A DNA stretch of 64,000 nt from Adiantum capillus-veneris (Eukaryota; Streptophyta; Polypodiopsida; Polypodiales; Pteridaceae). Positions 20,838 through 33,979 of this stretch are shown in pieces; position 1 is the stretch's first letter; every line of letters begins with the position of its first letter. The position numbers were made by a program, and so were the translations under genes. The notes below the pieces were generated by a model, which was given only the letters and a program-made list of their open reading frames with translations, did no database searches and was not told where the DNA came from. The DNA lies in assembly GCA_014529385.2 (NCBI GenBank), contig CM043970.1, forward strand, positions 44,916,279 to 44,980,278. The letters are read 5' to 3'.

Positions 20838-22150
20838 GATGTCGACAGTTATAGAAGCAGAGCCAAGTGTTGGGCCTTGGAGTGGGAAGGTGCTGGCTTA
20901 TTGCAGCTTCACGAAGGCCTATCTCTATGCAATGGTGTTGAGCTGTGAGTCAGTGAGCAAAGAGTGTGATCATTATCCTTCTTACGAAGGGTGCTTTGGG
21001 TTCCATATCAACGTTCTTTTTTTGGTGGACACTTTATTAGAGTGATTATTTTCTTTATGGTTAGGGGGAATCCATGGTTGACCTACTTATGCAGTCTATT
21101 GAAACTCCAAGCATCTACAAGTTGAGAGCACGCAGCCTTCAACAAGGAGCTGGTGACCGAGACCCTTTGTTGGGGGTGCGTATTGCCGGCATTGACCCTA
21201 GTGGGGTCATGACTTTTCGGCATCCCTTTTAGAAGACATGACAACACTAGGGGGTGCCAAAATTTGTTTTTAAAGAAGAAGGGAGAACAAGGGCATTTGA
21301 TTCGCTTACACATACTACCAATCTAGAAAAGATCTTGAAACCCTCTTTCTTTAGTGCACATACACTGGCTAAGGATATTTTGCATGGTGCAATAAAGAGA
21401 AGCCAGAATAAAGCGGAAGATTAATACGTGATGCAAACAAAATTCAATCCAGATATGTAGCACTATAGAGCCTGCAGATATGCAACACTATAGAGCTTGC
21501 TGGCTGGGTGCGTCCACTCGATTGTGTTGTACTTTATGGAACACCGTATGACGACCCAGGGCCTTTGGAAGTGGGCAACAACAATGACAAACAATATAAA
21601 TGCGATCTTTTAGTTCATGGTGGTTGGAAAAAACCTTTATGTGGTTGGTTGTGCCTTCGAGCAAACTATGCAGGATCTGGTTATGAGAGGAGATGTCTGG
21701 GGCACTTCACATTTTGGGTATGATACGCCTTGGATGCCTTGTATGGGTTTCACTCAAGGTCTCTCCCCTTTGGCTGCACGACTATGTAGATTCTATAGCT
21801 GCTGTTTACAATGAGCAACCAATAATGTTTTACGACTTACAATGTATTGGGGAATCTCTTGAGCTTCCATTCCTCAAGCGCATGGAATGCCAAGAGTACA
21901 CGTGTTGAACAATGGCCACTGTGCCATTGACTCTATGGTTTGTGGAACTAAAAAGTCTCCCCTTCCAATGTTCGTCAGGGTTGCCAAGGTTTTGAACCTG
22001 ATGAGGCTCGATAGCTGCAGGTTGCATGAAAATCCAAGATCCTTTAGAAAACACTTGTGGCACGCATTCCCCATCAGAATCCCTAGTGTTATGCAAGCAA
22101 ACCGCCTCTATCTCATCCTTTGGCTTCCTTGAAGTCGAGGGGATTGACAT
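20838..22150. pseudogene. Unrecognised coding-like remnants
   Basis: Several neighbouring blocks have protein-like composition without repeats. On the plus strand: MSTVIEAEPSVGPWSGKVL (20838-21040), then MVDLLMQSIETPSIYKLRA and FDSLTHTTNLEKILKPSFF (about 21074-21420, one stop between), then SHFGYDTPWMPCMGFTQGL (about 21700-21800). On the minus strand a 106-codon frame spans 21830-22150 (MSIPSTSRKPKDEIEAVCL). I recognise no domain and cannot tell a decayed host gene from a transposon-borne fragment. The strands conflict, so at most one set is real. Confidence 0.35.
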
Positions 22151-22301
22151 GGTAGCACCAAAAGAAGAAGAGTTGTGGTGTTAGAGAGAGAGGCCTGTTG
22201 TTTCAAGAATGAAATGAGAAGGAATGGTTGAATGGGAAACAAAGGGGAGAAGATGTAGTTCAAATGGATGGTGTGGATGAAAGGGGTATACAGGTTGGGA
22301 A

Positions 22302-22373
22302 GCTATGGAAAGCTTCCATTTGTGATGCAGCTATGGAAAGCTTCCATTTGTGATGCAGCTATGGAAAGCTTCG
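22302..22373. repeat. 28 bp tandem repeat
   Basis: Two and a half copies of a unit starting GCTATGGAAAGCTTCC begin at 22302, 22330 and 22358. Looser copies of GCTATGGAAAG follow to about 22500. Confidence 0.9.
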
Positions 22374-22380
22374 CGGGAGG

Positions 22381-24039
22381 GGGAGAAGTGGCTAATGGAG
22401 AGAAGAAGAAGTAGTTCAAAGGGATGGTGTGGATGAAAGGGGGAGAAAAGTGGTGCAGCTATGGAAAGATTCCTCATGTGCTACAGCTATGGAAAGATTG
22501 GAGGCAGAAGGAGAAACAGAAGAGAGAAGAGGTAAAATAGAGGGTATTGCTGAGAAATGCAGATTTTGGCCAAAGAAAATAGTTTTTTGACCATGTATTT
22601 GGTTAGGAGAGTGAAAAGTGAGATTTAGATGTTTTCAAAAAAATTGGAAATTTTAGGGTTACTTAACCTATCAACTCTGTGAACTAAAACATGTCCAAAA
22701 TCAACTCTTAAGATAGAAAAGATAGTAAGCGCACTTATTATCTACGGAGTCAAAAAATGATCATTTTCCACTTTTGTTGGTACACACTAGTTCAACAAGT
22801 ATCCGAAAACAAATTCACAAACAATATCAGTGATGACAATTCAGAGGGTGAGATAGTTCAAAAATCTTCCTCGATTCTTACTTGCCCTACTCCTAATCAC
22901 ATCAATATAAGGTACCAGAAAGTGTCCACCTGCACTAGTTTTTCTTTGTTTTTTGCATGAATAGTGTGTCAATCTTTAGACTCTAGCATACTCTAAGCTA
23001 TCAACCACATAAAGACAACCTAATATTAGCATAATGGTTCTCGTGAGTGCAACTACTCCCAAAACACCTCTACAGAGTCGAAATAGACACACCTCGACCT
23101 TGCGGTTTTTAAAAGTCTGTTTTTGTACTCTAGGTGAACCTAGAGGAAAGTTTTGGACATTTCTAATCAGCACTCAGGCTTTTCCCTATCGTAGGTCTCT
23201 TCATCACTAGCAAAGGCACCAAATTTTGGGGCTTCTCGAATGCCAAGCCTCGCTATCTATTGTAGTGACATTGAGAACCACAAACATAAATGTCATACTA
23301 TGGGACATAGTCAACTCGACTAGTGCAAGGAGGCTACAAGAGGCTTTCAGTCTCTCAACAAAAAACACACTCAGTCCCTACCTTACTCAAAATGCGTTGA
23401 ACTGCATGTTATGTAGCAAATGCTAATTATGACAATGCAAAACATTTCAACGGTTCACCAACAAGCAAACAAAGTCCAAACAAGAGATAAAACTTGTAGG
23501 ATGGGTAGAAAATACCTAAAGACACATGACCATGCCCTCAAACTACCTTTACCACTTGTCAAAATCGTGCTTATTATCTACAAAGAAGATTTGACTTATT
23601 TGCTTTTGTCCAAGGGGAACCTCTATAGCAATGTCTCCAAATAGCACTCAAGAACCACAACTCAAAGAGAAGTGATCCCCTAGGAATTTACAAGCACACG
23701 CCCATCCCAAAGACCACCATGAAAACTAGGAAGCACTTACCCTAGCATGGATTTACAGCACATGCCAACCAATGCACTTGAGGAGTATAGTTCACCAAAT
23801 AACTCGTCAAAACCACATTTTTAAAGTGTAGATACACCACAAAAAAGAGAGCTTGCACAACTTACCATACACCAAATTGACTGCGGGCTGCCATATCATG
23901 TACCATATCATATCATCTCCCGAATCACAACACAAAAAGAGATTCTTTCTAGCCTCTCTCTTTCTCTGTATTTTTTGCAACAAAAGTTGTGAAGACCACA
24001 AATTTCAAATCTATGCATCTCTATATACATGTAGATGAG
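22381..24039. other. AT-rich DNA, no gene seen
   Basis: Only short unconserved frames occur. A TGGTGCC-like sequence on the minus strand near 23215 could be an old retroelement primer site, but no LTR supports it. Confidence 0.4.
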
Positions 24040-25430
24040 GCTAGTCAAGGGCTCAAAACTACATTAAATTGCATAGAGGAGGAACCACGACCCAAGGCCT
24101 GCAAAATAATGATTTTTGGTTGATCGTTTTTATGTTTTTACATGAGTTTTAGTTATATACAAGTGACAATTCAAAAGACTCACTTACAGGCACTTACATC
24201 AATCTGTTAGCTGACACTATACTAGCGACTTGCACTACATTTACATGTGGTGCTAAAGAAAGATATGTCACACACAGTTTTGACATCGGTGTCATGTACA
24301 TATGTACAATTTAATAAAAAATGAGGACCTATCCAAAATGTGCATAACATAGTTTGCAAAACCCCTAGTCTGCTAGAGCATTCATGCTCAACAGTAGACT
24401 ATGCACAAGCTTATGTACAAAGATACATCATGTACAGCAGCAATAGAACCATATATTTTACCACATTCAAATGGAAAAGTATTATTCCTTGCATCCATCG
24501 TGCACACGTAATGGCATCCTTCAAGGTCACAAGAACAATCACTAGTGAACTTCAATGATCAAATGGAAAAGTATTATCCCTTGCATCCATCATGCACACA
24601 TAATGGCATCCTTCAAAGTCACAAGGACAATCATCAATCGCTAGTGAGCTTCAAGCATCAATGTTCATGTCATACAAACCAAAAGAGCATGGATTAGCAT
24701 TCTCACCATCATGAGATGTATTGGTCACATCAGGCCAATACCAAACATCCATCGTATTTATGTAATCATGGCTGCCCCAACTTTTCAAGTTACAATCCTC
24801 TCCAACATCCACACATGCATGTGAGGATTTCCCAAGCTTTTTCACCCTTGACAATGCATGGCACACACTGAATTGCATCTCCTCATCCATCAAGACTACC
24901 ATCACAATTCACATCACTCAAACCAACCTCTTGCTAACGATGAAAATCATAACTAGCGAAAAACTTAGTGTCATCAATAGCATCAATTAAATTACAAACA
25001 TCAATCTTAGCAACCCAAATGACTCCACATGCCCACAAGTCATCTGGATACCATGTTAACTCATTTGAATGAGGAGAGAAAATATCACCCATAATCTTAA
25101 CACGTAAATAAAGCTAGTTGAGAGCCAAAAATTACATCAACATACATAGAAGAGGCATTGCGGCCAAAGAATTGCAAAATTATGATATTTGGATAAATAT
25201 TTTTATGTTTTTACATGAGTTTTAGTTATATACAAGTAAAAAATTAAAAAAACTCACTAATGGGCACTTATAGCAATCTGCCAGCTGGCACTATACTAGC
25301 AAATTGCACTGTATGTACATGTGATTGCTAAAAAGAGAAACAAAAACCCTCATAAAAAAGCCCACACACCCTTTTGACATCGGTAATCATGTCCATATGT
25401 ACAAATTTATTAAAAAATGGGGTGTCCAAT
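24040..25430 (-). mobile_element. Decayed LTR-flanked element related to the gag-only family
   Basis: Diverged direct repeats of about 300 bp (24040-24345 and 25120-25428) share blocks such as TTTTTACATGAGTTTTAG, TATACTAGC and TTTTGACATCGGT. Just inside the left copy the sequence CTGCTAGAGCATTCATGC equals the sequence inside the 3' LTR of the gag-only element (16885-16905). A short minus-strand frame with acidic residues (24651-24905, MMVVLMDEEMQFSVCHAL) may be a gag C-terminal remnant. No intact gene remains. The boundaries are approximate. Confidence 0.45.
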
Positions 25431-25560
25431 ATGCGGACAATAATGTTAAGGCTCCAATTTCCTTCTTACGAGCATATTTAACTTTAAACTTTATGAAATT
25501 TGATAATGTTTGATACCATCCACCGCGTTATAGCTCTATCTCCTACTCCACAAGGTCTTC

Positions 25561-25845
<285 letters not shown>

Positions 25846-25969
25846 AGAGATTCAATGAAATTTGTAGATGGTTGTGAATCATTGATGCTTGATTCCCTCA
25901 CTCTCCATCTCAGGTTCATTTTGCTACATCCCTACAACAAGCTCCATATAATTTTTTACATGTGCTTAC

Positions 25970-26625
25970 CCCATGGTTTCTTGAACCCTCAAACCTAAAA
26001 TTTTGGAAGGCTTTAGATGATGAAATAGTGGATCTTTTTTGCACCATACTCACAATTGCGAAAGTTTATTGGTCAACAAAGCGGTTGGAGGTTTGAGAAA
26101 TGTTCTTACATGATCTATTTGTGAGAAAAACTTTCATTGGAAAGTTTGATAATGGCCCAGTACACAAGAATTTTTTTATGTTGCAAACAAAGACAATACA
26201 CTTTAAGCTTAGCTAAAAAGCAGATTGGTTCTCGCCACTGAATAGACAACAGATGCTAGTGTGGCTGGAAGAAAACTAAATGGTAGTCACACAGAATCTT
26301 TAGGATTATCCATGCCTTAACACAAAGAACTTCTTTCCTTGGAAGATGCTATGGAGGGCAGTACCAACAAGGACTAAAGAAACACCAAAAGAATAGGTCG
26401 AAACTTGTGTCTAGAGTGTAAACCGGTAATCAAAGACACCCTCCATTTATTCAAAGACTATTCAATCTTGGGAGGTCTTGCAGACACAATTTGTAAATGG
26501 GTGCAAAAAACTAGACGGATTCATCTTTACAAGAATAATATGAGTATAGGAGAAAAGTTTTTCAATAACCAAGCCACTTTTATTTGTACACAAATTATTA
26601 GCTATTCCATTTCAAGAGAACTCTA
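25970..26625 (+). pseudogene. LINE reverse transcriptase C-terminal (zf-RVT) fragment
   Basis: The frame reads WKMLWRAVPTRTK near 26340, the usual LINE motif before the zinc-binding zf-RVT domain. In the next frame it continues with LCLECKPVIKDTLHLF, GLADTICKWVQKTRR and ATFICTQII (26405-26625). The latter parallels the LINE 3' part at 35840-36211 (RCSRCRIASEDIAHL, GMAGKICKWIQRTWK, SLLVCTQII). Frameshifts and stops make it a relic of the same LINE family on the opposite strand. Endonuclease and the main RT are absent. Confidence 0.65.
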
Positions 26626-26640
26626 AAATCAAGAAACCTT

Positions 26641-28889
26641 TAAGTTTCCAAAGGAAAGTCTGTGATAGCTAAGTTTGAAGAGATCATGCAAGAGTAGAGA
26701 ATGGATTCTCTTTATTGGGAAAAACAAAGATTCTGAAGAGTGGAAGCAAGCGCTTCTAGACAAAGAGAAAGTGGGCTTCTTCTTTCTAGAAAATTCACAA
26801 CTTGAATGGATTGTATAATAGTGGCATAGGAAGGGCATATGTGTAGATCCTTTGGTATCTTTTGGGCTCCCCTCGTCAAAGCATAGACTATGCTTGAGGC
26901 TTAATGTACATTCTTTCCTATGATAATACAACTCTACCATTCATTCCCATTGAGGTCATAAGTGGTAGCCAAATGGTATACTTCTTTCTAGTCAAGGCAG
27001 ATTTTGCCCTAGAATTGAGTTAGATAAATTCCTCCTTTGTTGTTTATTTTTGCATATTACTATATATTACCACTAGGTGGTAACCTAACAAGACATCAAA
27101 TTGTTCTTTTAGGGGTTTGAAAAAAAAACCCAAACTCATATGAAATCCACTCGTAGTGTTTTGAAAAATCCTTTCTTGTGCTTGAAGTTAATATACCATT
27201 ACTTATGGAAAAAAATGAGCAACTCTGACAATTCCTCACTCTTTGGTCATGATAATGTCCAAAGTTGATGTACTATAACATTTCCCGCAAAACAATAATT
27301 TTTTATAATCAATTGCATACTAAGAAGGCTGAGTATTTTACGAGACCATATCATAATTTTTTCGATAGACTTCAATGAGTTAGTGATCATAGCATGTTGT
27401 TCTTTTAGCGTCACCAACTTTGCTTTGGGACAAAGAATAAGGATAAAAAAAGTTGTATTTTTTCAATCTACTAACACCTCATCAAAGATTATATAGCCAC
27501 GCTCATTCGTACGCTAAGAACATGTTTTCTTAGGTCCCCATGAGCCTTTGGGGTGTGTTTGATTTAGTTTAGATGGTCTAAACCAAGAGTGTATTCAATG
27601 ATAGGGAAGTCTTCATAAGTCTTTACATTCACAAGTAGGCATGGGCCACTTCAAAAACGTACAAAAGTACTAAAACAACGAACATAAAATTTGGATATCA
27701 CATTTTTATTTTTTCAATCACCTAGAGAATGCTTGATATAAAGGAACTGAAAATTAAAGTTGATAATGTAGAATGGATCTAATTCTTTTTTAGTATAAAT
27801 ACTCATGCTTGTAAAGTTCTCTATATGGGGTATTGGGTGCCCCAAAACTTAAAGGGAGAATAGTTTCTTGTTACAAACCCACATGCATGATCAAAATCGT
27901 ATTTGGATTATAAGAGTCACTAAAAACATCATGAAAGTTAAAATTAGGTTAAAATATCAAGCTTAGAAATTTTTTGGATTGGGTCATAAATTTCACAATA
28001 ATGATTTGATTCTCCTTAGAAGCATGAACACATATTGAGAACTACTAAGACTAATGTTCTAGAACTATAGATTTCACAAAGTTGAATTTTCATTTGTTGT
28101 AGCTAGGTGCATTTCTTTTATAAAAGGTCAAAATAACCACATGTTCTTTAAACACAGTTTAGGTCAAGAAATGCGTTGCAAAAATAAGGTTAAAGTTGGA
28201 ATTAGTAGCCAAAATAGTTGTTCTTTTTTGAAAATCCTCAAATAATGCAAGGAAAATGGTCACTAAACAAGACATAGTGTTAAAAGTAAATATTAACCAT
28301 ATGCTAAGCTCATCAAAAATGTTGGCTAAAAGAAAACCCTGGGATCATAGAGTCCAAGTGAATCTCCTCCAATCCTAAGCTCCCCCGGCTCAAGTGCTTC
28401 TAATGGTTTGGCATACTTATGGACCAGCTCATTAATGTTAATGCCAAGCTTTACATTTATTGTAGACCCAAGGAGTAGAGAGGGACTTGCGATAATCAAC
28501 CTGATTATTGATGTGGAGGTCCAGTGTTTTGGTGGCAATAACGAACCAAGACCAAACCTGGGCCATTATGACATGGGATATGGCAAGACAAGGTAGAGCT
28601 CTTCTCCCTGAAAAAAGAGGAGCTTATGACAAGATGTTGGGACATTACACTAGATCTTGGCAAGGGTGAGTGGGCTAGGGTAGCAATGGGAAGATCTATG
28701 AGCATTATGCTAGGCTATGTTGATATGAGCAGACAAAATAACGACTCAGGGTTGCATTTTGTCTAAGTTCAAGTTACAATTACATAACAATTATGAAAAG
28801 ACTATTTATCATTGTTAAAACAAAGTGATTGAGAGAGGGAATATCTATGATTTTCTTTCAAACGACAAAAGGTAGAGAAATAAGGTCTA
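26641..28889. other. AT-rich DNA, no gene seen
   Basis: Only short frames without recognisable motifs occur, and no terminal repeats were found. Confidence 0.45.
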
Positions 28890-29082
28890 TCGATGGCATT
28901 AACAAAGCCCCTTACAATGCACATGTGACAGTGCGACAAATATGCTCACTACCTAGCCGAACACATAGATGAACAAAACACCACCATAGAAAATTCTTAA
29001 TGGTAATTTATAATACTATGTACCTTCCTTTGTAAAAGACAAAGTAGTATGTCAACACTCCCTTTCCTTGTTTTTTTTCCTC

Positions 29083-29154
<72 letters not shown>

Positions 29155-29560
29155 ACTCATCATGCATTAGTGTTTTTATGATAGCGAAGGTCTTTTTTTG
29201 GCTATTCATCTAAATATTATAATTTGAACATTATGTGAGATTTAAATCTACATATCCTCATAATTTATATAAATCCTATCTATAGATCTTAAAAAAATTT
29301 AGTTACGTCGAGAGGAAAAATTGTAACAATGGGCTATCCTAGGAGGAAAAAAATGTCCTCTCTAAGTCGCTTGCTAACTAATGAAGATCAAATAATACAC
29401 ACTTTAATATAACAGTATAGAAACCCTCTGTTACTTGAACTTTCAAAATAAAATAGATCTATAATTTAAAAAAATAAAAAATTTCTATAACTAGGAAGAT
29501 GCTCTCTTAACATAACAATGTTATATCTAGAAGAAACATTTTCTGCTAAGAGTCTAGACT
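28890..29560 (-). repeat. Dispersed repeat of unknown family, copy 2
   Basis: This is an inverted, diverged copy of 385-1160, with the GT/GA microsatellite (29084-29151) in the equivalent position. It has one copy of the unit that is duplicated at 550-741. Confidence 0.6.
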
Positions 29561-30007
29561 TTCTCGTGCCAAGAAAAGGTGTTATTGCAAAAGGAAAGGT
29601 CTACATGTGGCAAACTTTTATATAGGAAACGTTTATGTTTGGAAGGTATGAAGCTTGAGTGTCGTGCGCACGTGTGCACACACACGAGGGTGCAAACTGG
29701 CCAACCTATGTTTGTTTTGGCCCTATTGCAACCTTCAGCCATCCTCTATGGTTCAGGTTAAACAAGGTGTGAACAAGCAAGCCCTTCTCTCCAACCCTTT
29801 TCATTGCACATCGGTTGTAGATCTCTCTCTCTCTCTCTCTCAATTGTTCTACACAAGAGGTGATCATTTATAACTAACCCATTGTTCACTTCATTTCAAC
29901 TACTCAATCATGACACATCTTCAACCACTCAATCATGACACATCAAAGAGCAAAAGTACAAAACACAAGGGCAATTTTATATAGATTATTAAGACCAAGT
30001 GGCTCTT
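29561..30007. other. No gene seen
   Basis: Unique-looking sequence with a short CT run near 29822 and a 20 bp direct repeat (CAACCACTCAATCATGACAC type) near 29900-29940. Confidence 0.4.
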
Positions 30008-30226
30008 CATGCAAAATTTTCATGGTAAACAAGAGCAAACTCTTCATACGAAGGCACTTCTTGATTTTATGACTGCCATTTTCTGCCGCAAGCGACAAAT
30101 CCACCGCCAAGGAGGATGTACATGCGGGCAAAATTTTCATGGTAGACAACAGCAAATCTTTCATACAAAGGCACTTCTTGATTTTATGAGAAAACTATTT
30201 TTTGCCGCAAGCGACAAATCCACTAA
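30008..30226. repeat. Tandem duplication, about 115 bp period
   Basis: Two copies share AAAATTTTCATGGTA, CACTTCTTGATTTTATGA and TGCCGCAAGCGACAAATCC. Both strands show open frames that are simply the two repeat units. Confidence 0.9.
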
Positions 30227-32990
30227 TTTCATAGAAACCCGATGCTCCTTCACCGCAATGGCCCTTCTCCTTGCCTTCACATTTCTCTACAAAAACAAAA
30301 TGACCCAACTTTAGCTTGTTGACTTCCACATATGCATTATTTCAATAGGAGGACCTATAATTATTCCAAAAAAATCTTGAGACAAGTACCATATTAGTTT
30401 TTCTTTGAAGCCATTAGTTAGATCAATGAATTAAAAGCCACATTCAGTTCTATTGAAAGAAAACTAAAATCAAGCAAGAACTACAAAATATTGTAAAAAA
30501 GAGATGTATGTAAGTCAATAAATTTGTGGATTTGTTAAAAAATTCTTAACATATAATAAAAAACACCTTTCTATAATAAATTTAAGATCCGTTAAAAAAT
30601 TCTTAATATATACCACGTGGTTAAGGGCATGTCCCATGTTAATGTTATGGAATTGACATTTTACTATTTATTGCAGCTGATAGGTGGAAAAGGCTTGATC
30701 GAGCTACGCTATTGCAAAAGGAAATAATATTTTATGTATATTTATTCAAGTGCTCTTTTATGAGCTTTGGCCATCTATGACCGGCCGGCCAGTTTGTACT
30801 CACTTTGACCATTCAATAATCTATAAATTAAATACGTGCAAGAGGGAAATGGTCACTCTTGCACGGGGGAGATTGCACCCAGTGTCCATCTCATGCTTCT
30901 TCCTCTCTTCTCTCCTCTGTCACCGTGCCAGGCGTAGCACTCCGCTCTAGGAGGTGCGTCTGCACATGTTCTCTTCCTCTCTCTCGCTTGCTGTCTTTCT
31001 CTGTTCGCGTACATCGTTGATTATGTGCTAGTGGATGCGTCAGGTATGGAGATTCGTGTATTTCGTTGTATATAGCATAATATTTGTATAACTCCCGAAG
31101 AATCTTTAGATAAGTAACACTTGTCAATAAGTTCGTGCATACTACCATATGTTGAAGTGGGGCGAGGGTTGGGTGTTCCCCATCGATGGTGGTATACACG
31201 TAGTCAACATGCCTAAACTACGCCCAAAGGGAACAGTGTACAAATGCTCATGGCTCAAGGTGAGTTACCTTGAGCTAAAAGTATCCATATAATTTGACTC
31301 ATTATGGTAGAGAATTATGCCATGCAATCTTGCTATATGCCACTATTTGTGGTGCGAGACCACAATCTTAGGAAAGCCTCAACCCCCAACAAAAAAAGGA
31401 ACCACAACCCCTATCATGACCGGATGATCAACCAATAGTGAATAAGCAAGTAGGGGATACCCATTTATAGAAATTCGAAAAAGCAAAGGAATCTTTGTTG
31501 ATGCGATCAGACGTCGTGCGAAGCGGCCTAGTGTCGGGTGAGGGTAAGGGGAGGTAGGTGATGCAGAGGGAGGAAAAAGACGAAGCACGCTGCATGGGGC
31601 ACGAGGCTCCAAACAACAGGTGAGCACCAAGCACAAGGGAGCTAGTTGATGCTGACGCAAGTGTGTGTTTTTTTCAATGTGTGATTTGCATTCCAAATCA
31701 ACTACAGCCAAGTGTTGTGTTGGTTATGCGAGTATTCTCAAGTACCTACACGTACTTTGCATGCTGCGCATGTTCGAATCCTACTCTTGTTCTTTTAAAG
31801 GATGAGTTCCATTGTCTAATGTGGCCTTGAAAATGGTGAATATAATAAAGGATGAGCCAGTAGGAGGTACCCAATCTCAAGTAGTCGAATAGTCAAAATA
31901 AATGGGAATCTAGATAGAAAAGCCCTAGCCATTGTCAGCTAGCAGAAACCATGTTCGAAGTGCTATTATCACGTGTTTTTGACAGAGGTAGTTCGGGTAT
32001 TTTTCACAAACACAAGTCATCTTTTGCACCGGGCCACTTTATCAGAACCCCGTCTCGCCAGGTGTATTCAGGGGCTGTAGATTTTGTATGCTCTTTGCAA
32101 AGTGGTCTCACCTAGGCTCTACAACGCATAGGGGGGCTTACTGCTTGCGCTCAGCCGCCGCAAAATCTTGCCTCAAGCTGCAATTTTACAAAATGCAAGA
32201 AGAAAATGTCGGTGGCGCCAAGAAAGTAAGGCCTGCAGAGTCACAACCAATCAAAGCTTTTTGAGTAGAGGGTGGGTCGTGCAATGCGGACGAACCACTC
32301 TTGTTTATGTTTAACGGGACCGGAAAATATGGTTAGAGAGCATGAGAAACTCTCGTCTCCCAACCGCTAGTCGCGCAAGGTGAGACGTGGCTCTTGTAAA
32401 GATTTTGGATATTGTGCAATATGATCGAAGCTCGTGCAAAAGTGACTGGATTATCTTATTAACAAGAACTATTTCTTCTCATCTCCTTGGAGAGCGTGCC
32501 AAATGTCAGTTCCTTTGATGGTATCCACAAAACAAGGAGTAACGACTTCAATGAGGAGCATGACCACATCATGTAATTGCTTGAGTCTCCCATTGCACGC
32601 AAGCCTCCCATACAGTGTTTGGGAAAATATGTATCAGCTTAATATCGTGTTGTTTCCAATTTCAAAAATGCCAGCTGAGGGCAAGGGGGAAAGGAGAAAT
32701 TCCGCCTCAAAATAGAGAAAAATAGTGTAAAAACCCAAAAAATACCGCTAATGTTATAAAATTTCCTCTTGGTAAACTCAAGGAAAAGAAAGTTGTATGT
32801 TTGGAAAAATAATTTTTCCCTAACCTACACAACAACATAAGAGGATTGAAGAGGGTATTCAACCATTAAAACTGGTAATATCAATTTGGATTTCCAACAA
32901 TTAAAGCTTGTGATAATGTCAACCATAGAAACGATTGAAGACGGGAGAACTATATTGATGATCAATATAAATTTCTAGCAATTAAAGCTT
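30227..32990. other. Intergenic DNA, no gene seen
   Basis: No conserved domain, terminal repeat or RNA gene could be supported. A tRNA-like B box (GTTCGAATCC) at about 31772-31781 has no matching cloverleaf. Confidence 0.4.
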
Positions 32991-33390
32991 GATTTGAAGC
33001 ATTGCTGTTCAAAATGCTTCTCACCTTGTGATCGCTGATACAGCCATGACCAACAAAGAGAGAGAGAGAGAGAGAGAGAGAGTACCATGTAAATGGCGAT
33101 GGCGGCTGCAGCCGCAACTCCAAAGACGGGAACCAGCCATTCTAGCCACTCTGCCTCCTCCGTTTTCTGTTGCTGCGCTCTTCGATTTTCTCGCTGCTGG
33201 CGTGGTACATTGTGATATCGACATGCCGCTTCTGGCCATTTTTGGCACTGCAAATTATTCTCCATACCATATTGATCACGGTATTAGAACGTGAGGCCAT
33301 GATATACACAGAGGTAGCAATGCATGCATGCAAACTAGCTGCTGAACATGAAACTTACCCGGCCATACTGTCCTTCCAGAGGCTGTGAGT
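32975..33390 (-). other. Possible small host gene fragment with a membrane segment
   Basis: On the minus strand an ATG at about 33379 (ATGGCCGG) follows a CT-rich stretch like a plant 5' leader and precedes a good donor (GTAAGT). After an acceptor TTTGCAG near 33250, one frame reads EAEWLEWLVPVFGV, then AAAAAIAIYMV, which looks like a single membrane-spanning helix. It ends at another donor-like site before a GA tract. The phases do not join cleanly and no family is recognised, so this is a weak call. Confidence 0.2.
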
Positions 33391-33417
33391 GCGCGCGCTC
33401 GCCTGGGAGGTGATGGA

Positions 33418-33458
<41 letters not shown>

Positions 33459-33581
33459 AGAGTGCTGCGATTGCCGTCTATATATTGTTAGTACAAATCA
33501 CAACGTTAAATGTGAGACACAGAGGAATGCGCTGTGTGTGTGTGTGTGTGGGTGCCTGTGACCAGAGGCAAACGAGATATT

Positions 33582-33629
<48 letters not shown>

Positions 33630-33790
33630 AGAGATCGCGAGTAGCGGGAAATATATAAGGGAGAGCGGAGAACGCGTGTGCGTGTTCGTGTGTGTGTGTG
33701 TGTGTGAGAGAGAGAGACAGAGAGAGGGGCGTGTGCGTGTTTGTTTGTGTGTATGTGTGTGTGTGTTAGAGAGGGAGAGAGAGAGGGGCG
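33056..33790. repeat. Microsatellite cluster
   Basis: Four separate (GA)n tracts (about 33058-33082, 33419-33456, 33583-33628, 33705-33785) and three (GT)n tracts are packed in 730 bp. All Arg-Glu and Ser-Leu ORFs here are artefacts of these tracts. Confidence 0.9.
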
Positions 33791-33979
33791 GCCATGGAGC
33801 TCGTCACCTGGTCGGCTATATTGGCCGCGTAATTTCTTTGTTATTGCCTTAACCCCGTCACGTGTCGCCTGCGTGCTTCAAGCGCAAATGTCATGCTTGA
33901 TATTTTGGAGCTTGTCTGAGCCACGCGTGACCAAATCATGCAAAAGGCAAAAACCCTTTCACAAAACCATCTATTGTTG

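Noticed and set aside
31379-31711. 110-codon minus-strand ORF
   Set aside because: No recognisable domain, a competing overlapping frame, and no splice or promoter context.
31711-31795. tRNA gene or SINE head with a GTTCGAATCC B box
   Set aside because: The T stem does not pair, no acceptor stem is found and the A box is poor. A genome copy search would be needed for a SINE call.
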